DNA from: Aliarcobacter sp.
GTDB lineage: Bacteria > Campylobacterota > Campylobacteria > Campylobacterales > Arcobacteraceae
DNA length: 64,000 nt
Direction of reading: 5' to 3'
Assembly: GCA_028688995.1 (NCBI GenBank)
Contig: JAQTXB010000002.1
Coordinates: forward strand, 236,849-300,848
In this document: one piece after another, positions 57,305 through 64,000 of the stretch
Layout of the letters: the number at the start of each line of letters is the position of its first letter
Numbering within the stretch: the stretch's first letter is position 1
Program-made: the position numbers and the translations under genes
Notes under the pieces: model-generated
What the model saw: only the letters and a program-made list of their open reading frames with translations
Databases searched by the model: none
Told to the model about the DNA's origin: nothing

Positions 57305-59191
57305 TTAGCCTATTGGATAAATTTCATAATCATTATCATCTTCTTCATTTTTTGGAGTTTTTGAAACATAAAAAGGTTGATTTTCTTTATAATCAATTCT
57401 TTCTTTATCACTTTGCAAAGTTTTTTCTTGATGTTTTTTAGAACTATCTTTTCTTCTTACAGATTTTTTTTCTTTTTTTGCTTGAGCTACATAAGAATGT
57501 AATCTCTCATGAGCTTCAAAAATATCATGTGGTTCTAATTCTCTTCCTTTTATTTTGGCTCTTGCCTCTGCTATTGCACTTCTTAATTCTGAGAGATTCA
57601 TTTTTGGTCTTCGTATATCTGCATAGGGAACAGTTATATAATCTTTTATATCTTCATCATAAACATAAAGTTTACTGATATCTCTTGGGTCTCGTCTACA
57701 AACTACACTATTTTCTAAATCAGGTCTTAATTTTTTGTATTGTGTTGGGATTATCCATTTTCTAAGAGTTTCACTAAAATAAGTGATATAGTCAATTGTT
57801 ATTCCGTTTTTCTGAACTGTTCTATTTATAGCAGGTAATAAAGCCATTCTAAGTTTTAAAGTATCAGCAGGAACAACAGGTAGAAATGGAATTGATTTAT
57901 CTTCTCCTACTCCATATAATCCTTGATAAAACTTTTCTTCTGGACTCATTCCTAAAGATGAATGTTCTGTTTTATGATAAATATTCACTACAAAGTCTAA
58001 ATACCATTTTTCTAATTCATCTATAGTCATAATTGCATTTCCTTCTGAATCATAAGTACTTTTTTCAAGAATACTTGAAAAAGTAGTACCTGGTAAGAGA
58101 TGAACTTTTTTCATACAAGTACCAATCAATCTTTCAATAGCTCCTCCAAAGGCAGGTCTTGCAACTGGACGATAAATATCTTCAATTCTATACTCTTTAC
58201 AAAAGTTTTGTAAACTAGCCGACCTTAGATCTTTTCCATTGTCCATATGCACCTTTTTAGGTAAGCCATAAACCACCCATTCACCTTCAATTCTATTCTT
58301 TTTCATAAAATTATCTTTTGGTAAGATGGCATTTAACAAACATTGTCCAACACTAAAATAACTTGGAGCTTCAAGAGAAATATAAAATCCAAAAATCATC
58401 CTGCTAAAAACATCAATTGCAACTGTTATAAATGGTCTTCCGATAGGTTGTCTAGTTTCCTCATCTACCAAAATTACATCAACTTTTGTGTGGTCAATTT
58501 GAATAATATCTAAAGGCATTTTTACTTCAGGAAAATGACTTGGCATTCCTCTTGTTTCATCAACTTTTAATCCTTTTCTATATTTTGCAATAATTTTTGG
58601 ATGTAAATTATTGATTCTACTTCTTACTGTATTTTTGGTGGGAGCTTTTAGTTCTAAATTCTTACACTTGTAAATAATCTCCTCATAAATCATTTGTAAA
58701 GGATATTTTTGTTTATTTAAATAGTATTCTTCAATTACATCATTTATTATCGTATCAACTGATTCATCCAACCTACTTTTACCTTTTGCACCACAAAACT
58801 CTCTTTTTGAAGATAAAGAACTTATATTTCCATACTGTTCATAAGTATTTAACCAACGATAAATAGTAGCAATTCCTTTTTTATGTTTTTTTGCAACTTT
58901 TAAAACATCTTTTGCCGTTTTGTCTTTTTTATCTAACAAGGTTTTGATGATTTCATATCTTTCAGTTGCTTTATCAAAATCTTCTTGCTTTAAATCAACT
59001 AAAGTTTTAATATTTTCTTTTATATTTTTTGGTTCAGTTATTAAATCTTTTACTTTCACTATTTTTTCATAAAATGGAGTGACATCTCTTTTTATTAATA
59101 CTTCATCAAAAGAAGGGTAACCTTTTACCACATACTCTAAATCTTTATAAAATATTTTTGAGTTTATTTCAAATTTTATTACATTACTCAT
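57305..59191 (-). CDS. tnsB: TnsB/TniA DDE transposase
   Basis: 628 residues. N-terminal HTH domains (about 75-130 and 145-200) bind the end repeats. The catalytic triad is D233 (IIQIDHTKVD), D317 (KKVHMDNGKD) and E353 (FGGAIERLIG). The C-terminal part has a TniA-like barrel domain and a Lys-rich tail that likely contacts TnsC. It performs 3' strand transfer. It overlaps tnsA by 8 nt. Confidence 0.93.
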   Translation of the reverse strand: MSNVIKFEINSKIFYKDLEYVVKGYPSFDEVLIKRDVTPFYEKIVKVKDLITEPKNIKENIKTLVDLKQEDFDKATERYEIIKTLLDKKDKTAKDVLKVAKKHKKGIATIYRWLNTYEQYGNISSLSSKREFCGAKGKSRLDESVDTIINDVIEEYYLNKQKYPLQMIYEEIIYKCKNLELKAPTKNTVRSRINNLHPKIIAKYRKGLKVDETRGMPSHFPEVKMPLDIIQIDHTKVDVILVDEETRQPIGRPFITVAIDVFSRMIFGFYISLEAPSYFSVGQCLLNAILPKDNFMKKNRIEGEWVVYGLPKKVHMDNGKDLRSASLQNFCKEYRIEDIYRPVARPAFGGAIERLIGTCMKKVHLLPGTTFSSILEKSTYDSEGNAIMTIDELEKWYLDFVVNIYHKTEHSSLGMSPEEKFYQGLYGVGEDKSIPFLPVVPADTLKLRMALLPAINRTVQKNGITIDYITYFSETLRKWIIPTQYKKLRPDLENSVVCRRDPRDISKLYVYDEDIKDYITVPYADIRRPKMNLSELRSAIAEARAKIKGRELEPHDIFEAHERLHSYVAQAKKEKKSVRRKDSSKKHQEKTLQSDKERIDYKENQPFYVSKTPKNEEDDNDYEIYPIG

Positions 59192-59852
59192 AAGCTAACT
59201 CAACAAATGAATTCATAGTAACTTTGGCTGATTGTAAATCACTTTTTAGCTTTTCTTTACACACTAAATCCCAAATACAATTTGATATAGTTGGATAATC
59301 TTTAAGATTTTGTGAGATTAAATTTGCTAGTTCAAAAGCTGATATTTTTTTATTTTCTTTTAGTAAATTTATAATTTGATTTTCATATTTATTTTCAATG
59401 GGATATAGTTTGTACCTATAAAGAAAATCTAAGTTATCCAAATATATTTCACTGTGATTTTGTTCAGTATAAACTTCAAAATCTAAATTCAATTTATTTG
59501 ATGAGATAGTTGTAGATTCAAATCTTCTTTCAAAATACTCTTTCTTTTTTTCTATCTCATTTGTGTACTTAACTTCAACTATACTATCTTTTTTTGAGGA
59601 ATTTTTAATTCTTTTAATATAACAATCAGCACTATAAATTTGATTTTTACCATTAAAAAAGATTTCTATTTGAGGTTGTTCTTGATATGAAAGTACATCA
59701 TTATCAAATTCTAAAGCTAGAAAATGAGCTTTTTCAAGTTTTGATTCAAAACTTAATGAAGTATTATTTTTAATACTTGGGAAATGTCCTGTAATTGAAC
59801 GATAGTTTTTTTTGATTTTACGCTGAGTAAATTTTAGAGTAGCATTTTCCAT
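59184..59852 (-). CDS. tnsA: TnsA-type endonuclease
   Basis: 222 residues with a restriction-enzyme-like fold. Catalytic residues by position: E36 or E40 in SFESKLE, D76 in YSADCYIK, E93 and K95 in IVEVKYTNE. The C-terminal region (about 130-222) is helical and should bind TnsC, as in Tn7. Cutting the 5' strands lets the element move by cut-and-paste. First gene of the leftward transposition operon. Confidence 0.88.
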   Translation of the reverse strand: MENATLKFTQRKIKKNYRSITGHFPSIKNNTSLSFESKLEKAHFLALEFDNDVLSYQEQPQIEIFFNGKNQIYSADCYIKRIKNSSKKDSIVEVKYTNEIEKKKEYFERRFESTTISSNKLNLDFEVYTEQNHSEIYLDNLDFLYRYKLYPIENKYENQIINLLKENKKISAFELANLISQNLKDYPTISNCIWDLVCKEKLKSDLQSAKVTMNSFVELAYE

Positions 59853-60101
59853 TCTTATTTTCCAAATAGTTTGATTACTTTAATTATATAGCAAATTAAA
59901 CTATATTTATTCTGAAATATTTCTGCGTATTATTATTTTATAATGACTATTATTTAAAAATGATATATGTTATGCTATCAAATAAGTTACTTATCCAACC
60001 AAAATATATTAAATATGCAAAGAATATACAAACAATTTCACAAAATTTCACAAAATTATGTTAAATTTACAGAGATAATACTATGAGAAAAAGAGTAAAA
60101 A
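59853..60101. promoter_or_regulatory. Divergent region between tnsA and the end module
   Basis: 249 nt with no gene. A tandem 10-bp repeat, AATTTCACAA, occurs at 60034-60043 and 60044-60053, about 48 nt before the 60102 start, and looks like an operator for the two-gene module. AT-rich -10-like boxes occur in both directions but none stands out. AAGAG precedes the 60102 ATG. Confidence 0.4.
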
Positions 60102-60605
60102 ATGACAATAAAAGAATATAAAAAAGAAATATCTGATGCTATAAAAAATAATTTAGATAAAAGATTTCCTAATTCTAGTATTGAACATGCAAAAATTCTT
60201 GTAAAAGAAATAATTAATAACTCTGATAAAGAAGTATTTTCTTTATCATCAAACTTTAACCAAGATTTTTATTTATCATTAGAAAAGGAAATTAGAAATT
60301 TTTTAAATAAACCTAACAGTAAATTTAACTTGATAGTAGCTAATGATGAAAATGGAATTATTAGTAAATTAAAAAAAGAATATCCTAACCAATTTGTTGT
60401 TAGATTCATTGAAAAGAATGAAATGCCTATAGATAAGAATTCTCAAGAGCATGTTAATTATATAGTAAATGATAAAAATGCTTATAGATATGAATACAGC
60501 GATAAAAACATTGATATAGGAATTGTAGAAGCAATAGCAAATTTTAATAATCCAGAAGAATCAAAAATTTTACTTGATAATTTCAATAAGTTATTATCTA
60601 AATAG
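60102..60605 (+). CDS. Unrecognised soluble cargo protein (167 aa)
   Basis: 167 residues, no membrane segment, charged. An N-terminal helix pair (1-45) is followed by alternating beta-alpha segments: VFSLSSNFNQDFY, KFNLIVANDEN, QFVVRFIEK, HVNYIVNDKNAYRYEY. The order suggests an alpha/beta fold, and I considered a phospholipase-D-like domain, but the HKD motif is absent. Paired with a membrane gene 9 nt downstream. Toxin, sensor or defence roles are possible; none is shown. Confidence 0.5.
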   Translation: MTIKEYKKEISDAIKNNLDKRFPNSSIEHAKILVKEIINNSDKEVFSLSSNFNQDFYLSLEKEIRNFLNKPNSKFNLIVANDENGIISKLKKEYPNQFVVRFIEKNEMPIDKNSQEHVNYIVNDKNAYRYEYSDKNIDIGIVEAIANFNNPEESKILLDNFNKLLSK

Positions 60606-60614
60606 TTTTTATAT

Positions 60615-61319
60615 ATGCAGGCTATTCTAGAGAAAAAGATATTACTAAAAGATGCTGAGTGGAAAGAGTGGTCTATATTTGTTGTATTAATTGGATTTCT
60701 TGTATTTTTATTAGATTTTAAATTAGATGCATCAACCATTACTGGTGTGGAGCAAGCCTTATTTATTATCCTTTCAGCTATATTATTTGTGTTTAATGAT
60801 TCTATAGTTGGATATAAAACAATTACAAAAATAAAAGATACTTTAAAAAAACTCGAGAATAGTGAAATTAAAACAAAAGTTTTAAATCATATAGGAGAAG
60901 ATAAAGCATTAAGTTATGATGAGTTTATAGCTCAATCGGAAGGTAAAATAGTAAAATTCAATAAGGTTATATACAAATTCAAGAAAAAATCTTATCAACT
61001 TTATATGATTTTTTCCTTATCTGGTCTTCTTGCCTTGATATTGGTATTAGCTGATATCAGTATTTGTAAAGACTTTCTTAATTCTATTACACTACAATAT
61101 TTCAAAAGCAATCTTATTGATACTTTAATAATCATACAATTTTTATTAATCCCTGTTTGGGTAGTTTCAGCTATTCAAGCTGAAAAACAAAAAGCTGATT
61201 TACTTTTATATTTAGATGGTTCAAATGCAATAAAAAATGTAAAAAAGTATATTGAAGATAAAGAACAAATTGATATTATGGAATCAATGGGCAGTACAAT
61301 CGTAGAATTAGATGATTAA
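60615..61319 (+). CDS. Unrecognised four-helix membrane protein (234 aa), second gene of cargo pair
   Basis: 234 residues. Four transmembrane segments: WSIFVVLIGFLVFLLDF (near 17-33), ALFIILSAILFVFNDSIVG (near 49-67), LYMIFSLSGLLALILVLAD (near 135-153) and LIIIQFLLIPVWVVSAI (near 176-193). Between helices 2 and 3 lies a cytoplasmic Lys/Glu-rich loop. It resembles the layout of membrane effectors in small defence systems, with a soluble partner encoded upstream. It ends 194 bp before the transposon terminus. Confidence 0.55.
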   Translation: MQAILEKKILLKDAEWKEWSIFVVLIGFLVFLLDFKLDASTITGVEQALFIILSAILFVFNDSIVGYKTITKIKDTLKKLENSEIKTKVLNHIGEDKALSYDEFIAQSEGKIVKFNKVIYKFKKKSYQLYMIFSLSGLLALILVLADISICKDFLNSITLQYFKSNLIDTLIIIQFLLIPVWVVSAIQAEKQKADLLLYLDGSNAIKNVKKYIEDKEQIDIMESMGSTIVELDD

Positions 61320-61394
61320 TATTAGCTAAATAGAAAAATCAAGAATTGATTAGTTAAATATTTTTAAATTGTTTTTCTATGATATAAAATTCCT

Positions 61395-61504
61395 ATTATC
61401 AATTTTTATTTGTTATTTATCATATTTAACTTTAATTATTATATTGTATAATCTCCATAAAAAAGGTATTCAACACATGAAAAATCTATTATCAATTTTT
61501 ATTG
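61395..61504 (-). promoter_or_regulatory. TnsB-binding-site-like repeats at the tnsA-proximal (left-type) end
   Basis: On the minus strand: 61488-61504 (the terminal 17-bp block), 61395-61411 (16 of 17 identical to it) and a weaker 61416-61432 sharing the TGATAA core. The two inner sites are 21 bp apart, and the outer one is 72 bp from the nearer of them. Spread-out sites at this end and packed sites at the other match the Tn7 left/right asymmetry. Confidence 0.7.
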
Positions 61505-61513
61505 AATATGACA
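61488..61513 (-). repeat. Terminal inverted repeat, tnsA-proximal end
   Basis: Read on the minus strand: TGTCA, TATT, then CAATAAAAATTGATAAT, matching the opposite end in 22 of 26 positions. Confidence 0.92.
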
Positions 61514-61518
61514 ATTAA
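61514..61518. repeat. Target site duplication, right copy (ATTAA)
   Basis: ATTAA immediately after the TGACA terminus, identical to 37588-37592. Confidence 0.93.
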
Positions 61519-61534
61519 GCAGAAAGAGGCTTAA
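61514..61534 (+). pseudogene. mnmG: Displaced 3' end of mnmG
   Basis: Read in the mnmG frame, 61514-61534 gives Ile-Lys-Gln-Lys-Glu-Ala-stop. Joined to 37587 it restores an uninterrupted mnmG of 623 codons that ended one base before the next gene. These 21 nt now serve only as the ribosome binding site region (GAAAGAGG) of the 61536 gene. Confidence 0.88.
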
Positions 61535-61535
61535 T

Positions 61536-62372
61536 ATGCAAGTTTATTTATATGCCAAAAGTGGGCATACAATTGGACTTGATGCTACCAAAAGATGTTC
61601 AGCAATTGCAAATGCTTTAAAAGAATTTGATCCAATTTTGTGTACAAGTGATTTTAGAGCAGGAGCTTTTGCAAAAGATAATCTTGGTGTTAAAAAATAT
61701 GTAAATATTGATGTTGTAAGAAATCTTCATAATATTATGCAAAGAAGAGATATTCTAATTTATGATACTCCTGAAGCAAATGAAGAGATGAAAAAAGATA
61801 TGAAAGAATTTTGTTCTTTACTTTATGGAGTTGGTGAAGAGTTAGATGGAATCATTGTCGATGAATCTATTTATAAAAGAGTTCCTAATCCAACACTTGA
61901 AAAAACAATATTTTTTGGAGATGATGACTACAATAACCTTTTTTTAGGAATGATAAAAGATTCTGAAGAATTTGATATAAATCTTTTAATGGGGCACTAT
62001 TTCTTTTTAGGAAATGAAAAAATATTTATTAATCATTTCTCTAATGTAATTGATGAAGAAGAGTATGTACAAACAGTTCAAAATTCAAAATATCTATTAA
62101 CCACTTCACTTCAAACTGCACTTGAATCACTTGCCTGTGGAAATCATCCAGTATTATTTAAACGAATTGATAAAGAGTATGATGAAATATTAATTCAACA
62201 ATTAAATCTTCCAATTATAGAATCTACAAATTTAAAAGAATTACTCAATCAATTTGATATAGTTATAAAAGATTATCCAATAATCTCTAATTTTAAAATC
62301 CTAAACTTAGATACAATTGTTTTAGAAGTAAAAGAGAAAATTGAATTATTCAAAAGATTAACACAAATATAA
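61536..62372 (+). CDS. Conserved protein, GT-B/PseG-like fold suspected
   Basis: 278 residues, soluble. The opening MQVYLYAKSGHTIGLDATKR and the later LLTTSLQTALESLACGNHPVLFKR resemble the donor-binding region of GT-B glycosyltransferases or UDP-sugar hydrolases, but I cannot assign a family. Before the transposon landed it was the gene directly after mnmG, one base from its stop codon, so it formerly shared the mnmG transcript. Its ribosome binding site is inside the old mnmG tail and survives. Confidence 0.6.
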   Translation: MQVYLYAKSGHTIGLDATKRCSAIANALKEFDPILCTSDFRAGAFAKDNLGVKKYVNIDVVRNLHNIMQRRDILIYDTPEANEEMKKDMKEFCSLLYGVGEELDGIIVDESIYKRVPNPTLEKTIFFGDDDYNNLFLGMIKDSEEFDINLLMGHYFFLGNEKIFINHFSNVIDEEEYVQTVQNSKYLLTTSLQTALESLACGNHPVLFKRIDKEYDEILIQQLNLPIIESTNLKELLNQFDIVIKDYPIISNFKILNLDTIVLEVKEKIELFKRLTQI

Positions 62373-62401
62373 CTCTTGCGAATATTTTTATATAACTAAA
62401 T

Positions 62402-62428
62402 CTTATAATTAATTATGCAAATTATAAG
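62402..62428. promoter_or_regulatory. Inverted and direct repeats upstream of ccoG
   Basis: CTTATAATT at 62402-62410 pairs with 62420-62428. Within the next 40 nt ATTATAAGGTT is echoed by ATTATAAAGGTT just before the ccoG start. Possible promoter/operator; the second copy carries the AAAGG ribosome binding site. Confidence 0.35.
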
Positions 62429-62470
62429 GTTGCTTTATATAGAATTAAAAAAAATTATAAAGGTTTTATA

Positions 62471-63853
62471 ATGAATGAAAAAAATGAGTTTTTAAATAAA
62501 ACTCCTTACAGATATAGAAGATACATTGGTTACATGATAGCCAGTGTTGTTGCGTTGAGTTTACCTTTTATTAGAATTGATGGAAATCATATTTTTCTAT
62601 TGTCTTTTGACAAAAAACAATTACATTTATTAGGTGTTGCTTTTGATATGCAAGAGTTATATTTAATGCCATTTCTATTAATGCTCCTATTTTTAGGAAT
62701 TTTTGCTGCAACTTCATTAGGTGGAAGAGCATGGTGTGGTTGGGCATGTCCTCAAACAATTTTTAGGGTAATTTACAGAGATTTGATTGAATCTTGGCTT
62801 TTAGGTTTAAGAAGAATAAAAAACAAACAAAAAGAACCGGATTTAACAAAAGCTGAAAATAAAACAAAAAAAGTTATTGGTATTATACTTTGGGCAATGT
62901 TAGCATTAGTTGCAGCATCTGATTTTATGTGGTTTTTTGTTCCACCTGAAGATTTTTTAGCATATTTACAAAATCCAACTGAACACCTATTTTTAATTGG
63001 TTTTGTTTTAGCAATTGCAGCATTTTTGGTTTATGATGTAGTATTTTTAAAAGAAGATTTCTGTGTTTATATCTGTCCTTATTCAAGGGTTCAATCTGTT
63101 TTATATGATAATGATACATATCAAGCAATTTACTCTATAAATAGAGGTGGAACAATATATAATGATAACAAAGAAAAAATCATTTTTAAAGCAAAAGATT
63201 TACCAGATGCAGCAAATGAGTGTACAACATGTGAATCATGTGTAACTGTTTGTCCTACACACATTGATATTAGAAAAGGTTTACAACTTGAATGTATAAA
63301 CTGTTTAGAGTGTGTAGATGCATGTACAAATGTTATGGGGAAATTGGGTAAACCATCACTTGTTCAATGGTCAAGTACAAACTCAATAAAAAATAATCTA
63401 CCAACAAAAATGATTAGAAGATCAACTATTATGTATTTTGTTGCACTACTTGTTGTTATTGGTTTACTATTCCTAATGGGTGGTGAAAAAGAGCATATGC
63501 TTTTAAATGTAAATAAAACAACTGAATTATATAAAGTTAAAGAGAATCATGTAGTTAGCAATAATTTCCTATTACTATTCCAAAATACAGAATCAAAACC
63601 ACTAACTTTTGATTTAGAAATTATTGATCATGCTGATATAAAAATCACAAGATTCGAACCATTTACTTTAAGTCCAGGAAAACTTGCAAAAAAAATAGTA
63701 ATTCTTGAAACTGATAAAATTTTAGTAAGTGATGCTACAAAAGATACACCAATAACGGTTACCTTAAAAGCTTACGCAAAAGAAGATCCTACAAAAGTTG
63801 TAGTATACAGAAAAGCCGTATTTATCTATCCTAGATTAGACGAACTTAAATAA
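62471..63853 (+). CDS. ccoG: Cytochrome c oxidase accessory protein CcoG
   Basis: 460 residues. About five transmembrane helices. Metal-binding motifs: GGRAWCGWACPQTIF, DFCVYICPYSRVQ, and a double ferredoxin motif CTTCESCVTVCPTHID with CINCLECVDACTNVM. The C-terminal periplasmic Ig-like domain (about 340-460) is typical. CcoG is needed to supply copper during cbb3 oxidase assembly. A strong hairpin follows the gene. Confidence 0.94.
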   Translation: MNEKNEFLNKTPYRYRRYIGYMIASVVALSLPFIRIDGNHIFLLSFDKKQLHLLGVAFDMQELYLMPFLLMLLFLGIFAATSLGGRAWCGWACPQTIFRVIYRDLIESWLLGLRRIKNKQKEPDLTKAENKTKKVIGIILWAMLALVAASDFMWFFVPPEDFLAYLQNPTEHLFLIGFVLAIAAFLVYDVVFLKEDFCVYICPYSRVQSVLYDNDTYQAIYSINRGGTIYNDNKEKIIFKAKDLPDAANECTTCESCVTVCPTHIDIRKGLQLECINCLECVDACTNVMGKLGKPSLVQWSSTNSIKNNLPTKMIRRSTIMYFVALLVVIGLLFLMGGEKEHMLLNVNKTTELYKVKENHVVSNNFLLLFQNTESKPLTFDLEIIDHADIKITRFEPFTLSPGKLAKKIVILETDKILVSDATKDTPITVTLKAYAKEDPTKVVVYRKAVFIYPRLDELK

Positions 63854-63857
63854 TTAT

Positions 63858-63887
63858 ATACTAGATAAGAACTCTCTTATCTAGTAT
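63858..63887 (+). terminator. Strong hairpin terminator after ccoG
   Basis: Perfect 13-bp stem, ATACTAGATAAGA at 63858-63870 and its complement at 63875-63887, loop ACTC, 4 nt after the ccoG stop. Confidence 0.85.
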
Positions 63888-63974
63888 CTTCAAAAATCCG
63901 ATTAACTTACTTATTATCAAAACTTAGATACAATCGCGAATATATATTTATCAACTATTTTATGGAGTATTTTA

Positions 63975-64000
63975 ATGACAAAATTCATTTTTGTAACAGG
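63975..64000 (+). CDS. pyrG: CTP synthase, first codons only
   Basis: ATG at 63975 opens a frame reading MTKFIFVTG up to the window edge. This is the invariant start of CTP synthase (PyrG). GGAG lies 8 nt upstream. Only 8 full codons are visible. Confidence 0.75.

Larger units (their letters stand above)
37593..61513. mobile_element. Complete Tn7-like transposon (23,921 bp) carrying an Ssp phosphorothioation defence island
   Basis: Both ends show TGTCA, four variable bases, then CAATAAAAATTGATAAT in inverted orientation, and ATTAA flanks both sides. Encoded machinery: TnsA endonuclease, TnsB/TniA DDE transposase, TnsC/TniB AAA+ regulator, TniQ/TnsD-type target selector and a TnsE-like protein. 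The tnsA-distal end abuts mnmG, the same orientation as Tn7 at glmS. Cargo: a nine-gene Ssp/Dpt defence operon between tniQ and the tnsE-like gene, and a two-gene module between tnsA and the 61513 end. With both TnsA and TnsB catalytic residues present, cut-and-paste movement is expected. All components look intact, so recent insertion is plausible. Confidence 0.93.

Noticed and set aside
55254..59852. CRISPR-associated (CAST) version of the transposon
   Set aside because: No cas genes and no repeat-spacer array anywhere in the element.
59853..60101. Transposon end directly upstream of tnsA
   Set aside because: No TGTCA end, repeat array or matching duplication was found there; the perfect pair of ends and duplications places the terminus at 61513.
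60102..60605. Phospholipase-D (HKD) nuclease
   Set aside because: The alternating beta-alpha pattern is suggestive but no HxKxxxxD motif is present.

Overview
The window is AT-rich chromosomal DNA of a Campylobacterota member, most likely Arcobacter or a relative. The reasons are a complex I operon whose nuoE and nuoF positions hold the two small Campylobacterota-type genes, a futalosine-pathway menaquinone gene (mqnD), the cluster queH-lpxB-fabZ-lpxA-clpX-mreB-mreC, and ccoG followed by pyrG. No rRNA, tRNA or CRISPR array was seen.

Layout. 1-1244: 5' part of mqnD and a small lytic-transglycosylase-like protein. 1304-15184: a 14-gene nuo operon on the minus strand; NADH-binding NuoE/NuoF are absent, and the gene in the nuoF slot reads as a degenerate copy of the C-terminal half of NuoG. 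15382-28371: mixed housekeeping and accessory genes (AAA+ ATPase, two Sel1 lipoproteins, TetR regulator, SulP transporter, endonuclease IV, type II NADH dehydrogenase, haem-type sensor with GGDEF/EAL, NSS transporter, and a lipoprotein that seems to start at ATA). 28437-37614: queH, lipid A, fatty acid, protease and cell-shape genes, then ribE and mnmG.

37593-61513: a complete 23,921-bp Tn7-like transposon. Both ends can be read: TGTCA followed by a shared 17-bp block in inverted orientation, TnsB-site-like repeats about 21-22 bp apart inside each end, and a perfect 5-bp target duplication ATTAA outside. It lies in the last codons of mnmG. Its end supplies a new stop codon, and the original mnmG tail is stranded 24 kb away in front of the next gene. 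The element encodes TnsA, TnsB/TniA, TnsC/TniB and TniQ/TnsD near one end and a TnsE-like protein at the other. Its main cargo is a DNA-phosphorothioation defence operon: an HTH regulator, sspB (DUF4007), sspC (ATPase), sspD (PAPS-reductase-like), a GIY-YIG protein, a DGQHR (DndB-like) protein, and sspF/sspG/sspH (dptFGH-like). A two-gene soluble plus four-helix membrane module sits between tnsA and the transposon end.

61536-64000: an unrecognised gene formerly one base downstream of mnmG, then ccoG and the first codons of pyrG.

How the parts work together: electrons reach the quinone pool through a complex I probably fed by flavodoxin or ferredoxin, and separately through NDH-2. The transposon appears to be a mobile defence island whose safe landing site is the 3' end of an essential-type tRNA-modification gene, in the same orientation that Tn7 uses at glmS.
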